Of a DNA stretch of 64,000 nucleotides, positions 1-11,728 are shown one piece after another. The notes under the pieces are model-generated. The model saw nothing but the letters and a program-made list of their open reading frames with translations, searched no databases and had not been told where the DNA came from. The stretch is taken from assembly GCA_037127255.1 (NCBI GenBank), contig JBANSL010000013.1, positions 66,030,688 to 66,094,687 of the forward strand, read 5' to 3'. The DNA comes from Persicaria tinctoria. Taxonomy: Eukaryota > Streptophyta > Magnoliopsida > Caryophyllales > Polygonaceae. Made by a program: the position numbers and the translations under genes. How positions within the stretch are numbered: position 1 is the first letter of the stretch; each line of letters starts with the position of its first letter.

Positions 1-42
1 TAGCTGAAGCATTGGGGAAATTGGAAATCCTGACGAACTCAC

Positions 43-1568
43 TGTAGGCGGTAAACGGGATTAAGCATCTAGAGCAGTGCACCAAGTCAAATGAAAAGGC
101 CGGAAAGGGCAGTCTGCGAGTGCCAAGCATTGCAATAAAAGCTGGAACTCCTCTTTCCAGTGCAAACTGAATTTGTGCTTTATGTGAATCTCTTGGGGCA
201 AAAGACACCGTCAACATATCTTCAGATAACAGGTATCCTCCAAAACTAGCTACCTACAAGGAAGAATGATTTATGATGGAAACCATAACTACCAAAGAGA
301 GCGACGGAACATAATCAGGAGAAATCCTACCCCACAACCCATGTCGAGAGCTGTCCTCAGAACACCACCCCCAATAGGAATATGCCGTCCAAGTTTCTCA
401 ATATACTGCACTGCCCCATCAGGGAACATTGTACCACCACCAGGAAAAATAAAGAATGGACCTTCTTCTTTCATCCATCCTTGGTGACCTTTCCTGTCAG
501 CGATTTTGTTGTATGGCATGTTTCCATGCCAAATCTGTATGAACAAGAAATTGACTCCTAATGATGATAAGCTCATGTAACAAGAAATCAAATAAGGGAA
601 TCTCATATCTGAGCTGTTTTTCACATCAAACCATTGACAAACAGATATATACACTGAAACATTCACATGATATTTCCAAAGACACGCCAATTTAATTTGC
701 TTATAGCAGACATAACTAGATCTCAGTCATCATTCATCAAAACCACACAGCATGTTCATTGACTCAGAGTATTAGGAGCACATTTGAACTGAATCGACTG
801 ACCGTCACAACTAACCTACATAACCTCAATTCGGTCAGACACTTTGCAGTTATCTCTATCCTCACATCCAGTCAGCGGCATGAGAAATGAGAATGCCTAA
901 CATATGGTGTGAAAACTTTCCTTCCCCTCCCTCTTGTGCACAAACAGTTCATGGATTTGATAATAGTTTGGGAAAAATGTAATCTGAATCACAATTTAAT
1001 TCAAGCAATTCCATCTTTTCTCTTCCAATTAATCAATTGTTGTGTGCATAAATGAAACTCAATATAAAGTACCAACATTGAGATCCAAAGCAGCACAATC
1101 CATGATAAATATCGCCTAAAATCAAATAAACTAGAGAAATACCTTGTGCAAGCTCTCCGGCCAAGGAACCGAGATCTTGTAACCCTTGGGAGGAGGAATC
1201 AAGCAGAGTGGCGACTCTTCGGGAGGCGGACAATGCCTCTCCCTGTAGAAATTCATCTCCCTGCTAAGCTGGCTGTTCCTCTTCGGATCCTCACACGGCA
1301 TGTAATCGACGAATTTGGCGGGGCAGGAATCAATCGACGTCAGGAGGCCGGACTCCACCATTGACACAAGCTTCAGGTGCTCCCCCGGACGGACTACCGG
1401 CATCGATCGGAGCAGCGCATGTTCGCCGGAGGCGGCGAAGGAGTCGCCGAGCGGGGTGAAGACGAGAAGGAGGAAGAGGAAGACGGCACCGGAGAAAACC
1501 GCGGTTACGACGTCCAAGAACCGCCATTGCATTGGGCTCCACCTCGAAGATAAATTCAGACGGCGCAT
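43..1568 (-). CDS. PMT-type (DUF248) methyltransferase, 5' part of gene, three exons
   Basis: Probable Golgi S-adenosylmethionine-dependent methyltransferase of the plant QUASIMODO2/PMT family, linked to methylation of pectic polysaccharides. Three exons are seen: 1568-1143, 534-331 and 253-43, each with GT-AG borders and a continuous frame (142, 68 and 70 codons). Exon 1 gives a short basic N-terminus, one membrane segment at about residues 19-42 (type II Golgi anchor) and the family motifs DYMPCEDP and YRERHCP. Exon 2 reads [20 protein letters not shown] and ends with the SAM-binding motif ALDMGCG, completed by VASFGGYL at the start of exon 3. Exon 3 carries [19 protein letters not shown] and CLIPFTAY; its donor is at 42-41, so the rest (about 320 residues of a usual 600) lies left of the window. 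The ATG at 1568 is chosen because the upstream in-frame codon is GTG. It is closest to PMT9-like members as I remember them; the family is certain, the member is not. It looks intact. Confidence 0.9.
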
Positions 1569-2413
1569 TGGAGATTCGGCAGGCACGATTTATCAGTTTC
1601 TGGATCTGATTCCAAGAATCTTCGGCAGGTTTTGCTGCAATGGGGATTGTGATGTGGAACAACAATCCCAAGTTTTGAGAGTGGAATGAAGTGGGAGAGA
1701 TTCAAATTCAGAATCAAATGAACAAAAAGGAGAGATTGATGGAGTGAATTTATGAATCTGTGTTGGAAGATCTCATCTGACTGAGATTTTTTAATTTCCC
1801 AATGATGGGATGTGTTCGAGACTGTGAATCGTCTCTCTATCAACACACATTTTTTTTCATTCTCGTCCCCGTCGCGTTCAAGCTCCTCTGTTCTTTGTTT
1901 GTTTACTCCGCATTTAACTTCAGAAAGTACCCCTTATTTATCTTATTTTGTACAAAATCACCCTTATTTTTTAAAAAGCACAAAACCATCCGTTGGTCGA
2001 TCGCTGCAAGCCGGTTTACCTGATACGTGACTCTTGCCGGTTAGGTCACCTGCTCGGAGTTTGCTACCAAAGCTGGGTTTCCTCGTCATAAAAAAAACCC
2101 ATCCACTATTTTTCCAACTTTGTGAAAGGCTGCCGATTATTTATGAAAACAGATTATTTGTAAAAATTCAAGAATAATAATATTATTTGCTATATTGTAT
2201 AGTTATGGGTGGATAGACTTGCTACGAGTGTACTTGTGTTATTCTAAGTGACAAGGTCGTGCCAATCATTTTGGAGATCCTGTACAAATAATTATTCCGT
2301 TAGCAATCGACCACCCTTTGTTGTTTTCCGTTCAGTTAAACCTTATGAAATTATAAAATTATCCCTACTTTTAATATAAAACAATCCAAATGAAAGGAAT
2401 AAAAAAGAAAATG
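1569..2413. promoter_or_regulatory. 5' flank of the PMT-like gene
   Basis: Intergenic sequence upstream of the minus-strand PMT-like start codon. The first few hundred bases probably hold its 5' UTR and core promoter. No clear TATA box can be pinned down. The segment up to the solo LTR at 2414 is AT-rich and holds no supported gene. Confidence 0.35.
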
Positions 2414-3411
2414 TGATGCGGGACCATCCAAGACACTTTCGGATAATGTCCTTCTCAAGAGGAAGAAGAAGGCTCCCCTTGGGAGAAGAAATGACGTTTT
2501 AGACTTTCGTTCAGAATTTTGGCAGCTTTTCGACGTCTCTGTAAAATAGGTGGTACGGAGTCAATATTGATCGGATTGAGGCGTGCCATACCTTGTTGGA
2601 ACGAGGACGAAGAGATCTACAACTTTGCTGTTGAAGGTTTTTCCAGATTCGACTTAGAGCTTGGCCGAAATCCACATTCTTTGAGCTGTTACTGGTTTTG
2701 ACGGGATTTTATTAATTCTTGAACATTATAGTATTTCCTATTTTAGCAACTTTCTTACTTAAGTTATTTTAGGAAACTTTAGATGTTATTTTATTAATTC
2801 CATAAGTTGTTAGTTTATTTAGTTCTTTTATTATTTTCGGCCCAACAGGCCTATGTGATGGCTATATAAGTCGATCACCCTCATGTAGAACAATTCGGAT
2901 TATAATGAATAGAAAAGCTCTCTTTTTGTGTTGAAACACAATGAGTGGTTGTCGATTGAATAGAGTTGTGCTCTTCAATTGTGAATTGGTATCGTTTCAG
3001 CTTGGTTTGCTTTGTGTTCATCAACTTCGCAAGACTTGGTGATCCTATTATCCACAAGCCCCCTCCTTGTGCCTCCAAGTTGTCCACTTGGTTGTGTAGG
3101 GTTGCAGAGGCGGGTTATATAGTCATTGATATTGGTTCCTACCCTCTTAGGAGGCCTGGGTCGTTATCTTGTTCTATATAGATCGTTTCAGTCCATATCA
3201 TGTCGAGTCTTTACATAAATATCGAGTCTTTATTACTATTTGTCGAGTCTTGTTACATTCTTGATCGATCTTGAACTTTCTTGATCGAACTCTTGCTGTC
3301 TTTGTTGAGTCTTGAATCGTTCTTTGCTTTCTTGTTCAGTTCTTGCTTCTGTTTCTTTAGTTTCTTGCTTGTTGTCAAAGATTGGACCATCTCACGGCTA
3401 ACCCCGTATCA
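2414..3411 (+). mobile_element. Solo LTR (998 bp)
   Basis: The segment begins TGATGCGGG and ends CCCGTATCA, an inverted terminal repeat matching at 8 of 9 positions with canonical TG...CA ends. Flanks AAATG (2409-2413) and AAAGG (3412-3416) are a 4/5 match, consistent with an aged 5-bp target duplication. A TATA-like CTATATAAG near 2862 gives the plus orientation. No internal retrotransposon sequence lies on either side, so this is a solo LTR left by LTR-LTR recombination. Superfamily not determined. Confidence 0.7.
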
Positions 3412-3435
3412 AAAGGTAAGAGGTTTATTATTATA

Positions 3436-3600
3436 TACTCCCTCCGTTAATTAAAACATGTCGTTTTAGACATTTGCACATTTTTTAAGAAAGCAAATAA
3501 AAGCAAACAAAAATACACTTATACCCCTAATTATTACTTTATTTTTTCACTTTATTGAAAACTACAACTAACAAATATCTAATAATGACAAGGGTAAGGT
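3436..3600. mobile_element. Stowaway-type (Tc1/mariner) MITE, truncated
   Basis: TA followed by CTCCCTCCGT at 3438 is the typical end of plant Stowaway/mariner MITEs, followed by AT-rich sequence. The matching opposite end (ACGGAGGGAG) is not found nearby, so only one end survives. The right boundary is approximate. Confidence 0.5.
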
Positions 3601-4180
3601 GTGCAACTTTATCCGTCACTTTATTGCCGTCGGGGGGCACATGGGATGAAGTCATTGGCGCAAGATTGGGATTTTGATTGCCGATTTGGGGATTCGATTG
3701 CCGATTTTATCTTATCTGTGGCGTGGATCTGGGCGAATAATTTCATAAAGCTCTTGGTTAACCAAGTCCGGCGACTAGCAGCTCCGGCGACCAGCCTCTG
3801 TGCATCTTCCGTCTGCTCGAAGGGATGAAGTCATTGGCGCAGCCATCCTCGATCAAGTTCTTGATGGTCCGGAACATAAAGACCGTCGATTCCTTGAAGA
3901 AGGAGAGCATCCGATAACAGCAGTTCGTGCACTTGAGAAGACGACGTTGAGGACGGTGGAGTGGTGGTGTTGAGCAAACAGTAATTATTCTTATGTTAGG
4001 GTTTGGAGTTTGAACAGCGTGGGGGAGAAGAAGGGAAAAACAAAGGGTTACGTTAAAATTAAAGGAGAAGGGTATGAGGTGAAAGAATTTAAAACCTCAG
4101 GGGTACCACGTGAAAGGTGTAAAACAATTGGTCACCGCGTGAATTTCGCGATACCTCGGGGGTACCTCGTGAAATTTCCG
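3601..4180. mobile_element. Right end of a MULE-like element with a local duplication
   Basis: The stretch 4090-4180 (AACCTCAGGGGTACCACGTG ... GTGAAATTTCCG) resembles the terminal repeat of the complete MULE at 48923-56725, which ends AGGCGAAATTTCCG. It would be the right end of a related element. No left end was found; it may be lost. Inside, GATGAAGTCATTGGCGCA occurs twice (near 3646 and 3825). No gene is recognised. Confidence 0.4.
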
Positions 4181-5820
4181 TAATGCTAAATAAGCTATAA
4201 AACATGTAAAATGCTCTAAATTAATATGCGAATCTATACTTAAAATATGACTAAAATAGACTCTATCAATCCATATGACCGGTGATCGTCGGTTGCTTCG
4301 GAATGTCCATTCCGTCAATGATTGGCATATCAAGTATCTTGATGGCTCAATTATCAGTCGACAAATCAGGCTGGTTTGATCATTCTTTTTGATTCTTTTG
4401 AGATTACTGCTTTATTCATTTCCGACATTACTTGTCATCTAATCTCTTTTGGTTGTTTGACTGCGAATTTGCGATACGTGGTTACCTTGTCTGACAAGTT
4501 GTGTGTGATACAAGACTGCACTATGAGGACGCTGATTGGAGCGGGTGAGGTTCGGAATAGGATCTACTGGTTGAGTTGGGCTCCGCCGGTCACACCCCTT
4601 GCTGCTCATCATTCGACTTCTCTTTAGCGGTGTGCATCAGTCTAAAACCTAACCGAAATGGGCCGAACCGAACCGCAACCAAAAATCTCAAAATTTTAAA
4701 TCGAAAGCCGAACCAAAAGAGACAATGTTAAAGGTCCTTATTCCAAAAGAAAGTTCTATTTACTGATCAAGTTCTATATGGATAGCAGTTGGAAGCATGA
4801 AACTTTGCATTGTGTATAAGAATTTAGCTGACAAATTAGATCCGACAAGAATTGCACGTCCTTGTTGAAAGGTTTGAAACCCTCTCAATCTCTAATCGAA
4901 TTTGTCCAAAATCAAGTGCAAAAGTCTAAACCTCATTCTTTTCTTTATTCAACTTGATGAAAAATCACCATTAATGGAAGAAATTCAATCGGATCTTTGT
5001 GGGATTATAATTCATTCGTCTTATTTCAATTACTTTTTAACTCATTAATTTGTTTTTTCATTTTTAAAATATAAAAAAATAACAATTTGTTCAAAAGAAA
5101 ACAATAAAAAAAATATAATATTGGCTCAGGTTTGACATTCCGTGATGGCAGAGTACCAAGGGTGGCTTTTGACAACCAAAATCACTTTAACTGGTGGTTT
5201 TCGGTACTTAGTTGTATAAGGGGTGGTTTTGAGCAATGTGATGTATTTAGAAGGTGGTTTTATGTAGTTTACTTTAAAAACAAAGCTTATATATACCTAT
5301 CTTTCAGTACATTATTCCCTTATGATTTTGGGGTCCTGTTCAGTTAGGCCACCTGAGCATGTCTATGCACGGGCTTGATAAGCGACAATATTAATAAAAT
5401 TAGTAAATCTATTTGAAATCATTTTTAGTGAGCCGGAGGTATCGGATATTATTTTCTTTTTTGCTTTTTTTTTGGGCTTCTTCTCATTCTTCTTTAGCAC
5501 CTACGGTAGAGATCTAGTGATTTTTTTCTTACAAACTAGTTGGTTTGTGTTTTTACACCTATAAACAACTTGATTTTTTCTTACATGTTTTCCGCATGAA
5601 TTAAAATAATTAGAAAAGCAATCTTGAACACACCCAATCCCCGCACTCACATGGTGCACACATGCCTTTAGGCAACTAGATGTGGGAATCGAAACCCAAG
5701 ACCTTCAGTTCTCCACTCAACACTCCAACCATTATACCAAGACAACTTTCTTGTTTTTTATTTTATTTTATTTTATTTATTTTTAACAGTAGACAAGCAT
5801 TATGAGCGATTACACAAGCT
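4181..5820. other. AT-rich intergenic sequence, no gene seen
   Basis: Only short ORFs without family resemblance. It contains a short run of CCGAACC-type repeats near 4660-4700 and homopolymer-rich stretches. Confidence 0.4.
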
Positions 5821-5829
5821 GTAATCTGG

Positions 5830-7555
5830 CTCCTTGATCACCCTTAAGGACGATGGTACAAAGTTCCCTATTAAAAGGGATAGTAGAGCTATTATAAATG
5901 ATACACTTCCGAGCTATAAAGTCAGCTACTTGGTTCGCTTCTCAATAGCAGTGTCTGTATTCAACAAAGTCAAAAGCTGATTCCAGTTGCTTGATCTTTT
6001 CAATGTGATGTATAATCTCTCATCTGACATTATCGTTGCTTGTGATGGCTTTGATGAGCGGTAGATTGTCCCGTTCTATTATTACTCTTTGAAGTCCTTT
6101 CCTAATTGCTTACTCCATACCTGTCTGAATAGCGATAGCTTCAGTTTGAATGACTAAGGCTTTGATAGTTTCCTTGTAAAACGTGTCAATGACGTGGCCC
6201 CGGGAGTCCCGAGCAACCCCTTCCACATGGCATGCACCTTTGGGATTAACATAGCCATCCACATTGATTTTGTAGAAAACCCTTGGTGGTCTGCTCCATT
6301 TAGCTTTAATTCTCCTGTTTATTGCTTTATTCCTCTGATTATCTTTTTCAATTTGGCTCCAATCATAGATTTTTGCAATGATTCTTAGAAAAATATTTTC
6401 TATTGGGGCTGGAGCTTTATTCCTAAAGATAAATTCATTTTCGATTTCCCAAATAGTTTTCCAAATGAAGACCAGTTCCTCAAAATTCTTGTTTCCAAGT
6501 CGGATTTCATCTATATTAAAAGGGTGAGATTCATTTATATTTATATGTTGGAAGTATTTTCCTGTTGGTAGCTCAAAATGGTCAATTATTTTCGTAGTGA
6601 ATACACACCTTCTCATTAAGTGTTCCACATCTTCTTCCGCTTGATTGCAAAGACTACACTGGCTAGAAACTTGGTTAAAGTATTTATTATGCCTTTCAGT
6701 GGTAGGAAGACCATCTACCATTATTTTCCACATAAAGCTTCTTATTCTAGGAGGTAGATTTAGCTTCCAAATCCAGTTAAGATCTTTTGAAATTTGAGTA
6801 ACGTTATTTGTCATGCGTCTCACATATTTTGTATTTAAATTTCCACTTGGGTCAAGCTTCCAGATAGGTTTGTCTGGTGTATCCCAGTTTGGGATTTGTA
6901 TATCTAGAATTTTACAAGAGACTTCCGGAGGGAAGAGGTTATTTACTAGTGGAGTATTCCAACATTTTTGTGAGTTAAAAAGCTGGTTTACTTTCATTTC
7001 TGGATAATGGTTCCCTCTAAATTGTTCAAGATCTTGATTTGGGACCCAAGGATGAGACTAAACATTTATGCTATATCCGTTCCCAATTAACCAAAGGATA
7101 CCTTATTCAAATTTATTTCTTAAGGAAAGAAGTCGACCAAATTGCCATGAAGTAAAATAATTGGAGCGGTTTCTAATATTTTCCTTTTGAAGATAATTTT
7201 CATTTATAATCTGAACCCATATATTGTACGTTCTCATTTGTGTAGAGCTTCCAAAGGAGTTTCATTTGTAAGCTTATATTGAGTTCTTCTGCTTTCCTAA
7301 TACCCAGACCTCCTCGGCATTTGCTTTTACAGATGTTATCCGAACTTACAAGCGGTGTGTACCTTTCTGATTAAAGCTTATTCCAGAAGAAGTTTTTGTT
7401 GATCTAATCAATTTGTTCTAGGATTTCTTTTGGTAGAAGAAAATTTTGCATTAAGTAATTTGTTTTGGAGCTCAGATTTGATGGGATAAACAACGCTCTT
7501 CCTGCTTGTGAGAGGGTGGATGCCTTCTATATATTTGGAGAGTTGTTTTTTTAGA
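5830..7555 (-). pseudogene. L1-type LINE, 3' half, dead
   Basis: Minus-strand remnant of a plant L1 retrotransposon. From 7340 down to 7200 the reading CRGGLGIRKAEELNISLQ is the end of the reverse transcriptase region. At 6997-6110 an open 295-codon stretch holds the zinc-binding zf-RVT segment (WKLNLPPRIRSFMWK, then CSLCNQAEEDVEHLMRRC) and the start of an RNase H domain (INVDGYVNPKG). RNase H continues to about 5860 (VIIERDNLPLIKAI, then VADFIARK) but is broken by at least three in-frame stops. No full RT domain or ORF1 is visible, so the copy is 5'-truncated as well as mutated. Confidence 0.8.
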
Positions 7556-7889
7556 TTTTGGACCGCATCTTCAAAGACAAATTTCTTGTTGATAATATGT
7601 ATTTGTTCTATTTTAGTCTTTTTTTTTATTATTATTGGCTTTACTCACATCAAAATTCAATTGCCACTTTTATTTTTTTTTTTCTAATTGTAATTAAAAT
7701 TATAATAATATATTATCATCTATTTTATTTTATTGCACTTTAATAGACATGTTAATATATATATATATTTCACCCTAAAAATTACATACTTTTATTATTA
7801 TATTTTTTTTCAAAAAAGGATAGAAAATATATTAAAGTCAAATATTTCATTTAAAATGAAATTATATTATATACATATTTTTTTATTAA
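7556..7889. other. Very AT-rich intergenic sequence
   Basis: Low-complexity T- and A-rich sequence with no supported gene. Confidence 0.4.
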
Positions 7890-8240
7890 TATTTTCTCTG
7901 TGGTTCAGCATATTACTTCATGTGTTTTTTTTTAATTGTGGTTCAACGTTTAAACTATGTGGTTTAGACTTTTACACATATGATTAAAGATATTAATAAG
8001 AAGTGGTTCAATATTTTACTCATATGTGATGTGGTTTAAGATTTTTACAACACGTGGCCCATGATTTTAGGAAATGGTTCATGATATTAACAAGAAATGT
8101 ATAAGACTTTTACTCGATTTGCTTCAGGACTTATATAACATGTGGTTTGGGATTTCCCCAATCGGTTCCGAGTTCCGACCCTTTACAATGTATATTTCAA
8201 GATTTTATATCATGCGGTTCAAGTGTAATGAACCTTTTTT
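7890..8240. repeat. Degenerate short-unit repeat, copy 1
   Basis: Loose array of units built on variants of AAGTGGTTCAAGATATTAA, alternating with GTGGTTTAAGACTTTTAC. The same family recurs at 15300-15760. Unit length is irregular (roughly 30-45 bases). No coding potential. Confidence 0.55.
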
Positions 8241-8666
8241 TCATTTTAATTTATATTTTTGTGTGTGCTACAATGCCCTTTTAAGAAACCAAATACAACC
8301 CAACGCTTTCTGCAGGTCGCCGTTGCCCCTTTGTGGTCTCTCCCGGCAGCCAATCGGCGGTGGACTTCCCAGTGGGCTCCCTGGCTACCTCGACCCTCGT
8401 CCCCAGAGGCGAATCCCGGTCCAGCCATCCCTCTCGCGCGGGTCATGGACAGTGGCGAAGCCAGCCCGTAACATATGGGTGGGTGAGATTTAGGCTAAAA
8501 ATTAAGTAATAATGAAACGAGTTTTGCAAAACTTTAAATAAATTTAATTGTGAAGGGTTATGTAAATAAAATTCAACTAGACAATGAAAACATATTTGAA
8601 CTTATATATAAAAAAGATAGTTAAAAATAAGTGAAGAAAATGTAAAAAGTGGGAATTGAACCTTGG

Positions 8667-9015
8667 GCTCTTTTTTTTTGGTAAGCAACCGAGGACCGAA
8701 GGCCTCGCTCATAGATTATAAAAAGAAAGCAAGATTACAGATTCATATTGGAAGGCAAGGAAACCCCTGGCACATCCAACTGAAGCAAGTCCTGAGCACC
8801 AATCGACAATCACAAAAATTTTACACACCTACAATCAATCCCCCAATTTTCCTAACCCTAAGTCTAAAATTTTATACAAAAGCTTTTCACAAAAATTTCC
8901 ATATCTTTGGACATGCAACCTTCAAACCTCTAATTTTCAAGCCCCAGACATCACATGCAACAAAATTTCTAAACAAAGTTGGATTTTGGTGGTCCTTTCG
9001 AAAGGACCATAAGTC
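8667..9015 (-). mobile_element. LINE-like 3' tail (poly-T on plus strand)
   Basis: A poly-T run at 8669-8678 followed by GGTAAGCAACCGAGGACC is, on the minus strand, a non-LTR retrotransposon 3' end followed by poly-A, comparable in layout to the L1 end at 18247. The part up to about 9015 would be its 3' untranslated sequence. No coding domain is visible; the boundary on the right is a guess. Confidence 0.35.
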
Positions 9016-10106
9016 TACAAATTGAAGGATTATTTTTTGTTTGACAGTTATGTGCTCTTATTATTCTTATATGTGCTCAATGAGAACTATACTTGGATTG
9101 TTAGGGTATAACACTTCTAATTCAATATACTACTACTTATTCTGAAAATTGATTCACACTAGCTTAGGGAATGATATGACTATAGGAGTCCAAGATTGGG
9201 TTAGTTGTTTATAGAGATGCTTGCTCTGAGCCACTTAGAGCTAGTTGATAATATCTATACATTTTTATAAACTCTAATCTGGGTTTACATTCTTGTTGAT
9301 CTACTAAATCTTTCTCCTAATTTAAATCGGTAGAGGGGTTAGATCCTAACTAGCTATGAATGAACCTGTCGGTCACAGTTTACATGCATGCTATCCATTT
9401 CAAAACTTTAAAGCGTTTATTATGTATTTGAAACTAATAGTGATTTGAAACATCAGCTATCATTCTTGCCATTTTTCTTCTTAAAATGTGATTGATGTGT
9501 TACCTAATTGTTTTTTTCTTATTGCTTAGGTTTTCAAGAATGGTTGGTCCTTCTATACTTGGAGAATCTAAGGAGCTTCAAATACGCATCAGTCCTAATC
9601 TTGAGAATGGGAAAATTACTATATGTTCAATTTGATGTGATTTCAGGAAGGCATTAAAGCTTGACCATCTTGGAATTGCAACCTTGTCTAGTCAACTATT
9701 TCATTAGCTCGAACTTCTAAAGAATCCGCCATATTTGTAAGTAATTAATGTAGTGCTAATTGCTAATTGCTTAGTCTACCTTGTTCATATTTTATATCTT
9801 CTTTTTTTTAAAAAAAAAAATGTTTGAAGAAGGTTTAGATTAAATTATGTTATAAGACTTCATTGTTTAGTTTTTTTTATGCTTCTTAGAATTTTAGTTC
9901 CTTATCTCATTATTACTTCTTGTCTCTCTAGATATGAACGCTCATGCAACTAACATGTTTTGAGATTTTCAAACCCTATATACCTGCATTCCGATTCATA
10001 ATAACCTTTGTCCCTTAGTGTGGCATAACGGTCCTAAGTCCTCATGGTTGTGCTTTTATTAGTAATTCGTCTTATTTGCTTATGATTGACAATATTTTTT
10101 TTACAG
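9016..10106. other. No gene recognised
   Basis: AT-rich sequence with many stops in all frames. Because it precedes two Ca-ATPase exons on the same strand it may be intron-like sequence brought along with them, but no further exon could be matched. Confidence 0.3.
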
Positions 10107-10366
10107 GTTATTAGAACTGGTAGAAGGATGAAAGTGTCCATATTTAATGTTGTTGTTGGAGATGTTCTACCTTTAAAGATTGGTGACGAGGTGATGTATT
10201 TTTCCTATATATTTTCCCTGCCTTAGTTTGGTTACCCATCATACTTTTGTCTTATTTGCTTATACGAGAGATGATGCTTATTCATCAGGTTCTTGCTAAT
10301 GGAATTCTGGTAGTTGGTCATTCAATTGCAATTGATGAATCAAGCATGCTAAGAGAAAGCAAGATA
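10107..10366 (+). pseudogene. Autoinhibited Ca2+-ATPase (ACA8/9/10 type), two-exon fragment
   Basis: Two adjacent exons of a plant P-type IIB calcium pump with intact splice borders. Exon 10107-10190 reads VIRTGRRMKVSIFNVVVGDV then LPLKIGDE, and exon 10289-10366 reads VLANGILVVGHSIAIDESSM then LRESKI. In functional pumps this is the actuator domain, including an invariant TGES loop needed for dephosphorylation. Here that loop reads LRES, and the neighbouring VPADG reads VLANG. All other pump exons (membrane segments, DKTGT phosphorylation site, calmodulin-binding end) are missing. It is a decayed gene fragment, probably carried by a transposon. Confidence 0.8.
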
Positions 10367-10942
10367 GTAAGCCCTTGCATACCACCCATGCCATTTTGTT
10401 TTCATGCATGGATAGAAAGCTAAACTAATGTCTTTTGCAAGATTGACATTGTTCTTGTGCTGACCGGTATAGTTGGAGGATTTCTAGTCTAGATCCGTTT
10501 TGATTTCCTTTTCTTTTCTCTCCTCTTCTATAGTATTCTTTGTTCTTTGTCCCATATGCATGCATCATCTTGATCTATCACATGTGTTAACCATTTCTCA
10601 AATCTATCACATGTAAGGCTTTTTCCTCTTGACGAGTGTAGACTCCCTCTCCCTGGTGGCTTGGTGGAAAGATTGGTGATAGCATATAGTTTTGCATATT
10701 TTTCATGTGCATTTAGTTTAGTTTCATGCATCATTTTAGAGTAGTTTAATTGTCTTTTTATGTGTTTTTTTGTATTATTTATGATCCAAATAGCTACACA
10801 AGCATTGTTTGTATTTTGTAGGTATGAGCCGGTGATTCGAGATAAATTTCATGCATCTAATGGAAGGGGATTGAAAGGCAAGCAAAGGAGACGGGCCGTG
10901 AAGCAAGCATATCAAGTGAATAATTCTATGGAGCTCAAGTGA
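10367..10942. other. No gene recognised; one possible orphan exon
   Basis: A possible exon after a TTTTGTAG acceptor at about 10821 reads YEPVIRDKFHASNGRGLKGK and stays open to a stop at 10942. I do not recognise it. The rest is intron-like. Confidence 0.25.
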
Positions 10943-11056
10943 TGTCCCACAACTCGTGGGAGACCTTCACAAGTCGTGACAAGTGGATCTGGCTGCTCTG
11001 TGAGCCGCTGAGAAGTCCCACGACTCGTGGGAGACCCTTCACGAGTCGTGGCAGGG
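10943..11056. repeat. Tandem duplication with CGAGTCGTG motifs
   Basis: Two copies of a roughly 40-base unit (10943-10982 and 11014-11056), each holding ACTCGTGGGAGACC and AGTCGTG, an internal partial palindrome. No gene. Confidence 0.55.
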
Positions 11057-11118
11057 CCAGCTATGCCCAACCTTTCACATTTCCAAGTGTTTATTTAATT
11101 TTTTTTTGGATTATTTAA

Positions 11119-11728
11119 ACAACAACAACAACAACAACCCAGTATATCCCGCAATCAAGCGGGGTCTGGGGGGTCGGGATGTACGCACTCTTTCCCGAAC
11201 TAGTCGAGAGAGTGTTTCCGGAAGACCCAAAACAATATAGCAGAGGAAACACACCGTCCCAGGGCACCTAGTAGGAGAATAGGATGTAGACAACAGATAG
11301 ATAGAAAACATATATGTAGATAACCGACAGAAAGCAGAGAGAAAGGCATAAAGGAAGCCCAAAAGAATTGACCCAGCACCCATCCTTGGGATTCTACATC
11401 TCCGAAGCCCGAATGCATCTCCTCCACTGATCCCTATCCGAAGTCATATCCTCTGAGAGGTTCAGCGCATTGAGATCTTGTCGAATAACCTCCATCCAAC
11501 TCTTCTTCTATCTACCTCTCCCTCTTCGCAAAGCTCCAAGCTCTAAGCTCTCACACCTTCGGACAGGCGCAAATATCTGTCTCCTACGAACGTGCCCGAA
11601 CCACCGCAATCTGGACTCCCGTAGTTTGTCAACGAAACTCACAACTCCAACCTTGCTCCTAATGTCTACATTAGGAGAAAGGTTGAGTCTGCACAGGGGG
11701 TTACGAATTTGTTTTGTCAATTTTTTTA
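11119..11728 (-). mobile_element. RTE-clade LINE, 5'-truncated 3' end
   Basis: The plus strand begins with a (CAA)n run and CCCAGTATATCCCGC, which on the minus strand is the typical (TTG)n tail of plant RTE non-LTR retrotransposons. Minus-strand reading from 11720 gives the conserved end of the RTE ORF ([20 protein letters not shown]), followed by DLNALNLSEDMTSDRDQWRR, which leads into the 3' end. Only the last part of the element is present; there is no endonuclease or RT core. Confidence 0.85.

Noticed and set aside
1131..1689. Plus-strand ORFs opposite the PMT exon 1
   Set aside because: Shadows of the minus-strand exon, which has family motifs and matching splice sites.
2519..2701. 60-codon ORF
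   Set aside because: Lies inside the solo LTR; no known LTR-encoded protein matches.
4376..4627. 83-codon ORF
   Set aside because: No similarity, no splice or promoter context.
8074..8493. 139-codon plus-strand ORF and overlapping minus-strand ORF
   Set aside because: The first part is the AAGTGGTTCA-type repeat; the GC-rich end has no domain and conflicting frames on both strands.
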